22,218 bases of DNA from assembly GCA_036375995.1 (NCBI GenBank), contig DASVBE010000199.1:1-22218 (forward strand), read 5' to 3'. The stretch is from DASVBE01 sp036375995 (lineage in GTDB: Bacteria > Actinomycetota > Actinomycetes > Streptosporangiales > Streptosporangiaceae). Position numbers and translations under genes: made by a program. The notes below the pieces were generated by a model. It did not search any database, had not been told where the DNA came from, and saw nothing but the letters and a program-made list of their open reading frames with translations. Below are positions 1 through 7,417 of the stretch, piece after piece (position 1 is the stretch's first letter; each line of letters begins with the position of its first letter).

Positions 1-53
1 CGCCGGTGCCGTTGCCGCTGGTCATCCAGGTTTCACCGCCGTCCGCGCGCCGT

Positions 54-67
54 TGCCACTAGTGGCA
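54..67. promoter_or_regulatory. 14-bp perfect palindrome, candidate operator
   Basis: TGCCACTAGTGGCA is a perfect inverted repeat of two 7-base arms, a size and symmetry typical of TetR-family operators. A leftward ATG (complement of positions 23-25, reading MTSGNGTG) lies 29 bases away and could start a gene running off the left edge; too little of it is visible to name. The palindrome would sit at its promoter. Between here and position 213 I see nothing else that looks like a gene. Inference only. Confidence 0.4.
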
Positions 68-213
68 GGGTAACTGGCCGGGGTGAACGGGCAGGGACGC
101 CGCCGCTGGAGGTCCGTGCCCGGGGCGTGACATCCGCCCCGGACCGGAGGATTTTGGGCGCGGGAATTTGCGCGAAGCGGCGGTAAATGACTCGCAGGCG
201 AAGCGGAGGCGGC

Positions 214-348
214 ATGAAGCGGATGACGGCAGGCGCCCAGGCGGCGGGCCTCGCGGTGACCGTGGCGGCAGGGCTGCTCACGGTGGCAATCGCCGGGGTC
301 CCCGTGCCGGCCGGCGGAGCCCTCAAGCGGCCCGCAGCGAGCGGCTAG
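214..348 (+). CDS. small hydrophobic peptide (hypothetical)
   Basis: A 44-codon reading frame starts at ATG 214, with GGAGG at 205-209 as a well-placed ribosome binding site, and ends at TAG 348. The peptide begins MKRM, then has a hydrophobic Ala/Val/Leu/Gly-rich stretch of about 25 residues, then a short Pro/Gly/Ala-rich tail with KRP. This is the shape of a signal peptide or single membrane helix with almost nothing exported beyond it. It precedes the acyl-CoA dehydrogenase gene on the same strand by 120 bp. No family is recognised. The frame may be chance in such GC-rich DNA; the ribosome binding site is the main reason to list it. Confidence 0.35.
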   Translation: MKRMTAGAQAAGLAVTVAAGLLTVAIAGVPVPAGGALKRPAASG

Positions 349-393
349 CACAGTTAACCCCCATCCGGGGGCGGACAGGGCCCCGGATCCGTG

Positions 394-418
394 GTGAAGT
401 TCACTAAGCGGTAACTTC
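394..418. promoter_or_regulatory. overlapping inverted repeats upstream of acyl-CoA dehydrogenase
   Basis: Two symmetric elements overlap here. GTGAA-G-TTCAC (394-404) is an 11-bp palindrome, and GAAGTT (396-401) is matched by AACTTC (413-418) across an 11-base spacer. They lie 51-75 bases before the ATG at 469, where a repressor controlling a fatty-acid gene would be expected. No good -35/-10 pair was recognised nearby. The sequence does not match the KstR-type box seen near 15010. Confidence 0.3.
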
Positions 419-468
419 TGCGGCCCGGGGCTGGCGCTGCCCCGTACAGCACCGGAGGATTCAATCCC

Positions 469-1620
469 ATGGACCTGTCGCTCACCGAGGAGCAGCGCAG
501 CTTCCGCACGCTGGCCCGCGAGTTCCTGGACAAGGAGGTCGTGCCGCACCGGGCCGCGTGGGACCGCGCCGAGTCGGTGGACCCCGCGATCGTCCGCAAG
601 CTGGCCGGGATCGGGTTCTTCGGGCTGACCATCCCCGAGCAGTACGGCGGCACCGGCGGCGACTACGTCACGTACTGCCTCGCCATGGAGGAACTCGGCC
701 GGGCCGACTCCGCGGTGCGCGGCATCGTCTCGGTGTCCAACGGGCTGGTCGGCAAGTCGATCCTGGGGCACGGCACCGAGGAGCAGAAGCAGCAGTGGCT
801 GCGCCCCATCGCCACCGGCGAGGCGCTGGGCTGCTTCGGGCTGACCGAACCAGGGCACGGCTCGGACGCCGGGCACCTGGAGACCAGGGCCGTCCGGGAC
901 GGCGGCGACTACCTGCTGTCCGGGCAGAAGATCTTCATCACCAACGGCACCTGGGCCGATGTCTGCCTGGTCTTCGCCCGGACCGGGCCGGAAGGCCCGC
1001 GCGGCGTGTCCGCGTTCCTGGTGCCCACCGATGCGCCCGGCTTCGAGCGCCGCGAGATCAAGGGAAAGCTCGGCCTGCGCGGCCAGGCCACGTCTGAGAT
1101 CTTCCTGTCCGGCGTCCGGGTGCCCGAATCGGCCCGGCTCGGCGAGGAGGGCAGCGGCTTCCGGATCGCGATGGGCTCACTCGACAAGGGCCGCGTGTCG
1201 GTCGCCGCCGGCTGTGTCGGGATCGTCCAGGGCTGCCTGGAAGCGGTCGTGCAGTACACCACCGAGCGGCAGCAGTTCGGGCGGGTGCTGGCCTCGTTCC
1301 AGCTGGTCCAGGACATGATCGCGGAGATCTCGGTGGACGCCGACGCCGCACGGCTGCTGACCTGGCGGGCCGCGGACCTGATCGACCGCGGCGAGCCGTT
1401 CGGCGTGGCCGCCTCAAAGGCCAAGTACTACGCCAGCGAGGCCGCGGTCCGCGCCGCCAACCTGGCCATCCAGGCCTTCGGCGGCTACGGCTACGTGGAC
1501 GAGTACCCGGTCCAGAAGTACATGCGCGACGCCCGTGTCATGACCCTCTACGAAGGCACCAGCCAGATCCAGAAGCTCCTCATCGGCCGGGCAGAAACCG
1601 GCGTCAGCGCGTTCCTCTAG
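469..1620 (+). CDS. acyl-CoA dehydrogenase
   Basis: FAD-dependent acyl-CoA dehydrogenase, which makes the alpha,beta double bond in an acyl-CoA thioester and passes electrons to electron-transferring flavoprotein. At 383 residues it has the usual family length and all three domains: N-terminal helical (about 1-115), middle beta (GLTEPGHGSDAG near 124-135, ITNGTWAD after it), and C-terminal helical with the RQQFGR and FGGYGY signatures. The catalytic base is expected at Glu362 in YEGTSQIQ, the position used by short/medium-chain and glutaryl-CoA enzymes. ATG 469 follows CGGAGG at 451-456. It stands alone on this strand; the next gene is convergent. The substrate cannot be told from sequence. 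A carboxyltransferase at 4791-6344 could act in the same catabolic route, but the two are not in one operon. Confidence 0.93.
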   Translation: MDLSLTEEQRSFRTLAREFLDKEVVPHRAAWDRAESVDPAIVRKLAGIGFFGLTIPEQYGGTGGDYVTYCLAMEELGRADSAVRGIVSVSNGLVGKSILGHGTEEQKQQWLRPIATGEALGCFGLTEPGHGSDAGHLETRAVRDGGDYLLSGQKIFITNGTWADVCLVFARTGPEGPRGVSAFLVPTDAPGFERREIKGKLGLRGQATSEIFLSGVRVPESARLGEEGSGFRIAMGSLDKGRVSVAAGCVGIVQGCLEAVVQYTTERQQFGRVLASFQLVQDMIAEISVDADAARLLTWRAADLIDRGEPFGVAASKAKYYASEAAVRAANLAIQAFGGYGYVDEYPVQKYMRDARVMTLYEGTSQIQKLLIGRAETGVSAFL

Positions 1621-1636
1621 AGACGAGGACGGCACC

Positions 1637-1661
1637 CAGGAGCTGAATGAACCGGCTCCTG
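1637..1661. terminator. hairpin after acyl-CoA dehydrogenase
   Basis: CAGGAGC (1637-1643) pairs with GCTCCTG (1655-1661) around an 11-base loop, 17 bases after the stop of the acyl-CoA dehydrogenase gene. The following 115 bases up to the convergent gene stop at 1777 hold nothing else recognisable. There is no clear T-run, as is common in high-GC actinobacteria. Confidence 0.4.
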
Positions 1662-1776
1662 AGTACTGCGCGTCGTCTTTGCCGGGCCGGGTACGGCACG
1701 CATCTCGTCCGGGGTGGCCTCAGGATGAAGCCATCGCACAATCCAGCGTTCCCGCTGGCGTGGGCATTCCTCCTGG

Positions 1777-2475
1777 TCAGCTGGGAACCGGCGTCCAGGT
1801 GATGGTGATGTGCCAGTGCGTGGAGATGTCCGCGGAGGCGGACGGGCCGACGAGCTCGATGCCCTCGCTCATCGCCAGCCCGGACCTGGCCATGCAGTCG
1901 GACGCGCTGCCGAAGGCCACGTCGCAGGTCGGCGAGTTGGTCAGGCCGGGGCTGTTCAGCCCGGCGCGGCCCAGGCCGAAGTTGCGGAGCAGGTACTGGT
2001 TCAGCCCGGGCGACTTGCCGTTGTTGCTGGTGCAGGCGTTGGCCGGGTTCTGCCCGGTGTTGCAGAGCTGCCACGACGTGCCGCCGTCGGCCGGGACCGC
2101 GTCGGCGCCATTGACCTCGATGTTCGCCGCGATACCGGTGTTGGTCACGGTGACCGGCAGGACGCCGGTCTCGCCCGGCGAGCCGACCCAGCAGGTGCCG
2201 TTCGGGAAGCCGAGCGCCTTGTTCTGGGACACCGTGTCGGCGTTGGTGTTGCCGCCGGTGCAGTTGCCGAACTGGGCCTTCTTCGGGGTCACCGTGACCG
2301 AGCGGACCGTGGGCACCGTGTGCAGCGACATGGACAGGCTGGATGAGTCGCCGGCGGACGGCTTGACCACCTCGGACGCCAGCTGGCCCAGCTTGACGCC
2401 GCCGCACGTGGCCAGCAGGACAAGCAGCCCGAAGCCGATCAGGATGAGCCGCCAGAAGTCGCGCAACAGCCTCAC
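1777..2475 (-). CDS. signal-anchored, cysteine-rich exported protein (hypothetical)
   Basis: A 232-residue protein of no family I recognise. Residues 1-30 (MRLLRDFWRL, then a Leu/Ile/Val core ending LLATCGG) form a signal anchor or signal peptide. The T at -1 of the first Cys makes a lipobox doubtful. The exported part has six further cysteines (in GNCTGG, GTCWVG, QLCNTG, NACTSN, PTCDVA, SDCMAR), which could form three disulfides, and Asn/Gly/Ser-rich loops. It ends with alternating beta-like sequence (HWHITITWTPVPS). The GTG start at 2475 is supported by AAGGAGG six bases before it, inside the end of the upstream gene; the two genes overlap by four bases (GTGA), so translation is probably coupled. 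It probably acts at the cell surface with its partner. Confidence 0.75.
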   Translation of the reverse strand: MRLLRDFWRLILIGFGLLVLLATCGGVKLGQLASEVVKPSAGDSSSLSMSLHTVPTVRSVTVTPKKAQFGNCTGGNTNADTVSQNKALGFPNGTCWVGSPGETGVLPVTVTNTGIAANIEVNGADAVPADGGTSWQLCNTGQNPANACTSNNGKSPGLNQYLLRNFGLGRAGLNSPGLTNSPTCDVAFGSASDCMARSGLAMSEGIELVGPSASADISTHWHITITWTPVPS

Positions 2476-3104
2476 TGAGGTCCTCCTTCATGATCAGCAG
2501 GGCCATACCCACCCGTCGCCCGTTCAAGACGGAGCCGGAACCCGGACCGGCGGGCAAGCAGGACACCCCCGCCGGCCAGAACGATGATGCCGCCGGCCCA
2601 GGCCAGCGGGGACGGCAGGCCCGACCAGAACCCGGCCGGGACCGCCTTGCCGACGGTGAACTGGAGCTTGGTGGCCGCCGCCACGCCCAGGGTGGCCTGG
2701 CCGGCCTCGATCGACGCGGACCCGTGGGCCACCACGTCGCTGAAGTACCGGCCCAGCTTGGCGTCAGCCGGCACGACGAGCTGCACCGGGATCGTGGCCG
2801 ACTGCTTCGCGTCCAGGTGCACGTCGGTCTGGCCCGGCCTGAACCAGGCCTTCGGCACGTCCCGGCCGGTGCCCTTGGACAGCCGCTGCACGTCGAGCCG
2901 CACCGTCTCCGGCTCGGTGCCGGTGTTGACCACGTACACCGGCGGGAGGTCATACGTCTGGCCGGCGTGCGCGATCCCGGCCAGCCGGACCGGGCCGACC
3001 TGGATGCCGACGCCGATGCTCGCCGCCGCGGCGGCCGGGAAGGCAAGCAGCAGGAACCCGGCCATGGGCAGCGTCGCGATCGCTGCCAGCCTCCGCCGCT
3101 GCAT
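2472..3104 (-). CDS. membrane-anchored Ig-like surface protein, WxLIP/DUF916-like
   Basis: A 210-residue exported protein. Residues 1-29 are a signal peptide (MQRRR, hydrophobic core, cleavage near AAAAAS). The body (about 30-155) is beta-rich, opens with GVGIQVGPVRLAG and has NTG and PADAKLGRYFSDVV segments like Ig-fold domains of the DUF916 (WxL-interacting) and alpha-COP/NEW3 types. A membrane helix (about 168-192) is followed by a short basic tail (RRSGFRLRLE), so the domain faces outward. It is the first gene of a two-gene operon; its TGA overlaps the GTG of the Cys-rich protein. The link to DUF916 is by general resemblance and should be tested by profile search. The ATG at 3104 has only a weak AGGG before it. 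Confidence 0.75.
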   Translation of the reverse strand: MQRRRLAAIATLPMAGFLLLAFPAAAAASIGVGIQVGPVRLAGIAHAGQTYDLPPVYVVNTGTEPETVRLDVQRLSKGTGRDVPKAWFRPGQTDVHLDAKQSATIPVQLVVPADAKLGRYFSDVVAHGSASIEAGQATLGVAAATKLQFTVGKAVPAGFWSGLPSPLAWAGGIIVLAGGGVLLARRSGFRLRLERATGGYGPADHEGGPQ

Positions 3105-3158
3105 GACTCGGCCCTGCGCTCCCGCCTGGGGTCAGCCCGGGGACCGCAGCCCCCGGCA

Positions 3159-3208
3159 CACTGCAATCGGACGGTCAATGCGTGGCCATAACGACACGCA
3201 CTGCAATC
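3159..3208. repeat. direct repeat CACTGCAATC x2, 40 bp apart
   Basis: CACTGCAATC occurs at 3159-3168 and 3199-3208, exactly 40 bp apart (about four helical turns). The copies lie 55-104 bases upstream of the leftward envelope operon, within a locally AT-richer stretch (ATTTTAACTG, 3210-3220). The spacing on one DNA face suggests a pair of activator or repressor sites. No regulator with this motif is recognised. Confidence 0.35.
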
Positions 3209-3292
3209 AGATTTTAACTGAACATGGGAAAGGCTCAAGGTCCGGATTGCCGTGCTTGCCCGGCCTTGCGGCAGCGTAACAGCCTGCCCGGG

Positions 3293-3354
3293 GCCGGCCG
3301 GCCCGGCGCGCCCCGGACGGCGGCCGTTGCGGCCCGTCCGCCTTGCCGGCCGGC
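3293..3354. other. nested GC-rich inverted repeat (structured leader?)
   Basis: Outer arms GCCGGCCGGC occur at 3293-3302 and 3345-3354. Inside them, GGACG (3315-3319) pairs with CGTCC (3335-3339) and GGCCG (3322-3326) with CGGCC (3330-3334) around a TTG loop. The whole can fold into one long interrupted hairpin. It lies about 150 bases before the ATG of the lipoprotein gene, so it could be part of its leader or a transcription stop. The outer arms are self-complementary, so part of the pairing may be a by-product of composition. Confidence 0.3.
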
Positions 3355-3502
3355 ATATCCTGTTCCCCGGCAAACGCACGGCCCGTCAACCGCCGCGGCC
3401 AGCCACGCGTCCTATCTCTGGTGGCCGCTGGCGCCCGGCTCAGCCGTGTTCGCTTCGCGCCGGTGCCCCGGCGTCCGCCGGAAATCCCGAGCAGGAGGAA
3501 AA

Positions 3503-4705
3503 ATGACCCGTTCACATGCCTGGCTCGCCGCTGCCGTGGCAGCGGTGGCGCTCGGCACGGCCGCGTGCAGTTCCAGCGGAGGCGGCGGCGGGTCAGGGTC
3601 AGCAAGCCCATCGCAGAGCCCTGTCGCGGTGGGCGGCGTGGTGCCCGTTCAGCTCCCGGGAATGCACACGCAGCAGGCCATCTCGCCGGCGACGACGATG
3701 ATCCCCACGGCGATCAGCGCGGACGGGAAGTTCCTCTACGTCCTGGCCCGTGACGGCGTGGTCCCGGTCGACCTGACCTCGTCCCAGCTCCTGCCCGTCA
3801 TCCAGACCGGCGACAACCCCCGCCAGATGGCGATCACCAGGGACGGCAAGACCGGCTACGTGGTCAACGCCGCCTCCAATTCGGTGACGCCGGTCAGCAT
3901 TGCGGACAACAAGGCCGGGACGCCCATTACCGTCGGCCGTTTCCCGGTCGAGGTCACGTTCACCCCGAACGGCAAGATGGCGTACGTCGGCAACGGGCTG
4001 TCCGGCACGGTGACCCCGGTCGACGTGGCCAAGGGCAAGGCGCTGAAGGCCATCAAGGTCGGCTCCGGGCCGAAGACCTACCCGGCGGCCATCGCGATCA
4101 CCCCGGACGGCAAGACCGCGCTGGTGGCCCTGCGCGGCAGCGACAAGGTCGTCCCGATTAACGTCGCCACCAACAAGGCCGGCAAGCCGATCACGGTGGG
4201 CCAGGCCCCGTACGCCATCGCGATCACCCCGGACGGCAAGATGGCGTACGTCAGCAACGCCCGGGGCTCCTCGGTCAGCCCGGTGGACCTGGTGAAGCAC
4301 AAGGCGCTGCCGGCCATCAAGGTCGGCGAGAACCCCGGCGCGATCGCGGTCAGCCCGGACGGCAAGACCGTCTACGTGGCCAGCGACTTCAACTTCCGCA
4401 TCCAGGGCACCGTCACCCCGATCGACGTCGCCACCAACAAGGCGGGCACGCCGATCAAGGTCGGCATCGACCCCTCGGTGATCGCGATCCCGTCGGGCGG
4501 CGGCTCGATCGCCTACGTGCTCGACCAGGAGTCCACCTCAGTCACCCCCATCGACATGTCCAGCAACACGGCCAAGCCGCCGACGGAGGTCGGCATCTCG
4601 AACGGCCAGATCAGCGGCATGCTGCTCGCCCCGGACGGCTCGATGGCGTACGTGGGCCGGTACGCGGGGTCGCAGAACGGCGCCCCGCCGCAACTGCCCG
4701 GCTGA
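3503..4705 (+). CDS. YVTN beta-propeller repeat lipoprotein
   Basis: A 400-residue exported beta-propeller protein. The start is ATG 3503, chosen because AGGAGG (3493-3498) precedes it and the product then begins with a proper signal peptide: MTRSH, hydrophobic Ala/Val core, then GTAAC with the likely lipidated Cys22. A Gly/Ser linker (about 23-40) leads into about seven repeats of roughly 43 residues, each with the pattern PDGK-x-x-YV-x-N, TVTPVDVATNKAG and PI-x-VG, typical of YVTN/40-residue propellers. Such proteins sit on the outer face of the membrane as binding or scaffold proteins; no enzymatic role can be assigned. Near-identical DNA between repeats (for example around 4088-4113 and 4215-4240) makes the blade number prone to change by recombination. 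Confidence 0.88.
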   Translation: MTRSHAWLAAAVAAVALGTAACSSSGGGGGSGSASPSQSPVAVGGVVPVQLPGMHTQQAISPATTMIPTAISADGKFLYVLARDGVVPVDLTSSQLLPVIQTGDNPRQMAITRDGKTGYVVNAASNSVTPVSIADNKAGTPITVGRFPVEVTFTPNGKMAYVGNGLSGTVTPVDVAKGKALKAIKVGSGPKTYPAAIAITPDGKTALVALRGSDKVVPINVATNKAGKPITVGQAPYAIAITPDGKMAYVSNARGSSVSPVDLVKHKALPAIKVGENPGAIAVSPDGKTVYVASDFNFRIQGTVTPIDVATNKAGTPIKVGIDPSVIAIPSGGGSIAYVLDQESTSVTPIDMSSNTAKPPTEVGISNGQISGMLLAPDGSMAYVGRYAGSQNGAPPQLPG

Positions 4706-4725
4706 TCCCGCCGCCGCTCAGCGCT

Positions 4726-4763
4726 CCCGGCCCGGCTGACCGCCCTTGGTCAGCCGGGCCGGG
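4726..4763. terminator. bidirectional terminator hairpin
   Basis: A perfect 16-bp stem (4726-4741 with 4748-4763) closes a six-base loop (GCCCTT). It sits between the lipoprotein stop (4705) and the stop of the convergent carboxyltransferase gene (4791), and can serve both transcripts. There is no U-tract. Confidence 0.7.
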
Positions 4764-4790
4764 CACGCACCAGACCCAGGCCCAGGCCGG

Positions 4791-6344
4791 TCAGGGGCGG
4801 GTGCCGAACGACGGCCGGCCCAGCTGCGCGGGCAGCGCGGCGTAGGCGTCGTGCACCCAGTCGCACAGCAGGGCGCGGGTCTGCCGCGGGTCGATGATGT
4901 CCTCCACGCCGAACCGCTCCGCGGTGCGCAGCGGGTTGCGCACCGCGTCCAGCCGGGCCCGGATCCCGGCCAGCGCCGCCGCCGGGTCGGCCGAGGCCTC
5001 GAGCTCGGCCCGGTAGGCCGCCTCGGTGCCGCCCTCGACCGGCAGCGACCCCCAGTCCGCCGACGGCCAGGCCCACCGCCGGACCAGGCGGTGCCGGTTG
5101 ACCATGCCCGCGCCGCCCACCCCGAACACCCGGCGCAGGATGATCTCCGCGCCCGGCACGCTGGCCTGGTAGACGGCGCTGATCGCCCGGACCCCGTGCC
5201 GGATCGTGCCGCGCTGCTCGGCGCGGACCCCGATGACCAGCCCCGGCTGGTCGGTGAAGGTCACGATCGGCAGGTGGAAGGTCGAGCACAGGTCGGCCAG
5301 CCGCATCAGTGCCTCGGCCCCCTCGACGGTCATCCCGCCGCCGGCCGAGTACGGATCGCCGGCCACGACGCCCACCGGGTGCCCGTCCAGCCGTGCCAGG
5401 GCGGTGACGACCGGACCACCGTATCCCTGAATCTCCATGACCGATCCGGAGTCGAGTACCGAGGCAAGAATGGGCCTGATCCGGTACGGCTGCCGGCGGC
5501 TGCGCGGGATGGCGGTGGCCAGTGACTCGTCGGCCCGGTCCGCGGGGTCGTCGCAGCCGGTGACCGGCGGCCGCTCGTACACGCTGCGCGGCAGGTAGGA
5601 GAGGAACCGGCGGATCAGCGCGAACGCCTCGTCCTCGCCGGCGGCGATGAGGTCCACCGCGCCGCTGCGGGCGTGGATCGCGGCGCCGCCGAGTTCCTCC
5701 TTGCTGACGTCCTCGCCGGTGCCGCCCTTGACGACCGGCGGCCCGGCGACGAACAGCTGCGCGGTGCCGCGGACGAGGATGGACAGGTGGGCCATGCACA
5801 GGCGGGCCGCGCCCAGCCCGGCGACCGGCCCGAGCCCGGCGGCGACCACCGGGACCACGGACATGTTGTCGACCACGTGGTCCCAGCCGGGGTTCACGGG
5901 CACGTAGGTGAAGCCGGTCATTTCCAGCGTCTTCACGCTGCCGCCCCCGCCGGTGCCCTCCACGAGCCGCACGATGGGCAGGCGGAGCTCGTTGGCCAGC
6001 TGCTCGGAGTAGATCTGCTTGGCGATGATGGACGCGTCGGCGGCGCCGCCGCGGATCGTGAAGTCGTCGCCGCCGATGACGACCTTGCGCCCGCCGATCC
6101 GGCCGGTGCCGGCCACGAAGTTGGCGGCGGTGAAGCTGTCCAGCGTTCCGTCGCCGTGGTAGCTGGCCTTCCCGGCCAGCTCCCCGATCTCCCGGAACGA
6201 CCCCTCGTCGAGCAGCCGGCCCAGCCGCTCCCTGATTGTCAGCCGTCCGGCGTCATGCTGCCGGGCGATCTTTTCCGGCCCGCCCATCCGCCCGGCCAGT
6301 TCCCGCCGCCGCGCCACCTCAGCAAGTTCCGCGTCCCACGTCAT
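4791..6344 (-). CDS. acyl-CoA carboxylase, carboxyltransferase (beta) subunit
   Basis: A 517-residue carboxyltransferase of the acetyl/propionyl/methylcrotonyl-CoA carboxylase family. It transfers CO2 from biotin to an acyl-CoA. Both crotonase-fold halves are present: the N-terminal half with the Gly-rich oxyanion loop EGTGGGGS (129-136) and AGLGPVAGLGA, the C-terminal half with VGVVAGDPYSAGGGMTVEGA, a TDQPGLVIG loop and RGTIRHG. The length is normal. The ATG at 6344 has no clear ribosome binding site, so the message may have a short leader. No biotin carboxylase/BCCP subunit is encoded in the window; it must come from elsewhere. Substrate is not assignable: the QPGLVIG loop departs from the TPGFLPG form of propionyl-CoA enzymes. 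It may work with branched or terpenoid acyl-CoAs, which is inference. Confidence 0.88.
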   Translation of the reverse strand: MTWDAELAEVARRRELAGRMGGPEKIARQHDAGRLTIRERLGRLLDEGSFREIGELAGKASYHGDGTLDSFTAANFVAGTGRIGGRKVVIGGDDFTIRGGAADASIIAKQIYSEQLANELRLPIVRLVEGTGGGGSVKTLEMTGFTYVPVNPGWDHVVDNMSVVPVVAAGLGPVAGLGAARLCMAHLSILVRGTAQLFVAGPPVVKGGTGEDVSKEELGGAAIHARSGAVDLIAAGEDEAFALIRRFLSYLPRSVYERPPVTGCDDPADRADESLATAIPRSRRQPYRIRPILASVLDSGSVMEIQGYGGPVVTALARLDGHPVGVVAGDPYSAGGGMTVEGAEALMRLADLCSTFHLPIVTFTDQPGLVIGVRAEQRGTIRHGVRAISAVYQASVPGAEIILRRVFGVGGAGMVNRHRLVRRWAWPSADWGSLPVEGGTEAAYRAELEASADPAAALAGIRARLDAVRNPLRTAERFGVEDIIDPRQTRALLCDWVHDAYAALPAQLGRPSFGTRP

Positions 6345-6570
6345 GCGGCGAAGTTAACGCACCGAACGCCGCTCACCTACCGCTGGCCGGGTGCCAGCAG
6401 CAGGTGAACGTGCGCTGGAGCATGGTCCGGCAGCCACGGGTGAGGCCGATCGCGCCGTCGCTGACCGCCTGGCAAGGTGGCGCTTCATGATGCGGGCTGC
6501 GGATGGGCGTGGCGCTGCCGGTGTTCTCGGTGATACTTCGGGGAGGGGATCTTCGGGAGGAGACCGGCTG

Positions 6571-7395
6571 GTGACGGTGGCGTTTGTGCTCGGCGGCGGC
6601 GGGGTGCTGGGCGCGCACGAGGTGGGCATGCTGCGGGCGCTGCGCGAGGCGGGGATCCGGCCGGACCTTGTCGTCGGCACGTCGGTCGGGGCGATCAACG
6701 GGGCGTTCGTGGCGGCCGACCCGGACGGGGCCGCGGACCGCCTCGCCGGGCTGTGGCAGGGCGAGGCGCTGCGGCAGGCGTTCAGCGAGACGATCCTGGG
6801 CCGGGCCGCCCGGCTGGCCAGGTCCGGCACTCACCTGCATTCGCTGGAGCCGCTCGGTCAGCTGCTCGGCGAGATGCTGCCCGGCAAGGACTTCGCGGAC
6901 CTGGCGCTGCCGTTCCAGTGCGTGGCGGCCAGCATCGAGCACGCCAGCGCGCGGTGGTTCACCACCGGGCCGGTCGTCCCCGCGGTGCTGGCCTCGTGCG
7001 CGGTGCCCGGCCTGCTGCCGCCGGTCAAGATCGGCGACGAGCACTTCTTCGACGGCGGCCTGGTCGACTCGATCCCGGTCGGCCGGGCCCTGGCGCTCGG
7101 CGCCACCACCGCTTACGTGCTGCACGTGGGCCGGATCGAGCGCCCGCTGAGCGTGCCGCGCCGCCCCTGGGAAGTCGGCCTGGTCGCGTTCGAGATCGCC
7201 CGGCGGCACCGGTTCCACGAGGAGATCGCCGCCGTCCCTGACGGGGTGAGCGTGCACGTGCTCCCGTCCGGCGGCGACCGCCGCCCGCCCGATCTGGCCC
7301 AGCTGCGCTACCGGGACCGGACCAAGGTCGCCGTCAGCATCGATCGGGCCTACGCAGCATCCGCGGCCTACCTGGCCCGGCTAACCGGGTCCTGA
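6571..7395 (+). CDS. patatin-like phospholipase
   Basis: A 274-residue patatin-family lipid acyl hydrolase using a Ser-Asp dyad. The oxyanion loop is GGGGVLGAHEVG (8-19), the nucleophile Ser38 lies in GTSVG, and Asp161 in FFDGGLVDSIP completes the dyad; all key residues are intact. GTG 6571 is chosen because GGGAGGAG ends eight bases before it and the Gly-rich loop then begins at residue 8, as in relatives; a possible -10 (GATACT, 6532-6537) also lies inside the frames of the earlier starts at 6391 and 6487. The protein has no signal peptide, so it is cytosolic or membrane-peripheral. The PlsC-type gene follows after 22 bp, so the pair probably removes and re-adds acyl chains on lipids. The 6345-6570 gap to the divergent carboxylase holds no gene. 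Confidence 0.9.
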   Translation: MTVAFVLGGGGVLGAHEVGMLRALREAGIRPDLVVGTSVGAINGAFVAADPDGAADRLAGLWQGEALRQAFSETILGRAARLARSGTHLHSLEPLGQLLGEMLPGKDFADLALPFQCVAASIEHASARWFTTGPVVPAVLASCAVPGLLPPVKIGDEHFFDGGLVDSIPVGRALALGATTAYVLHVGRIERPLSVPRRPWEVGLVAFEIARRHRFHEEIAAVPDGVSVHVLPSGGDRRPPDLAQLRYRDRTKVAVSIDRAYAASAAYLARLTGS

Positions 7396-7417
7396 CCCAG
7401 GCCACCGAGGAGTCGCC

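Larger units (their letters stand above)
3105..3502. other. 398-bp intergenic region between divergent genes
   Basis: Divergent promoter region of the envelope operon (left) and the YVTN lipoprotein (right). It holds a 10-bp direct repeat 40 bp apart close to the left gene and a nested GC-rich hairpin in the middle, both listed separately. Open frames cross it in several phases, but none has a convincing start or resembles a protein. In particular, an in-frame upstream extension of the lipoprotein to ATG 3224 would bury its signal peptide and is not used. Confidence 0.6.

Noticed and set aside
1604..3379. Very long minus-strand open frame (591 codons) over the envelope operon
   Set aside because: Its product is Arg/Ala/Pro-rich with no domain, and it lies in another frame over two genes with signal peptides, ribosome binding sites and coupled starts. 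It is a shadow of high GC.
3224..3502. Upstream in-frame extension of the YVTN protein
   Set aside because: It would put 93 charged and Pro-rich residues before the signal peptide; AGGAGG supports ATG 3503.
3700..4660. Tandem repeats as a possible mobile or CRISPR array
   Set aside because: The periodicity is that of the beta-propeller blades in one continuous reading frame.
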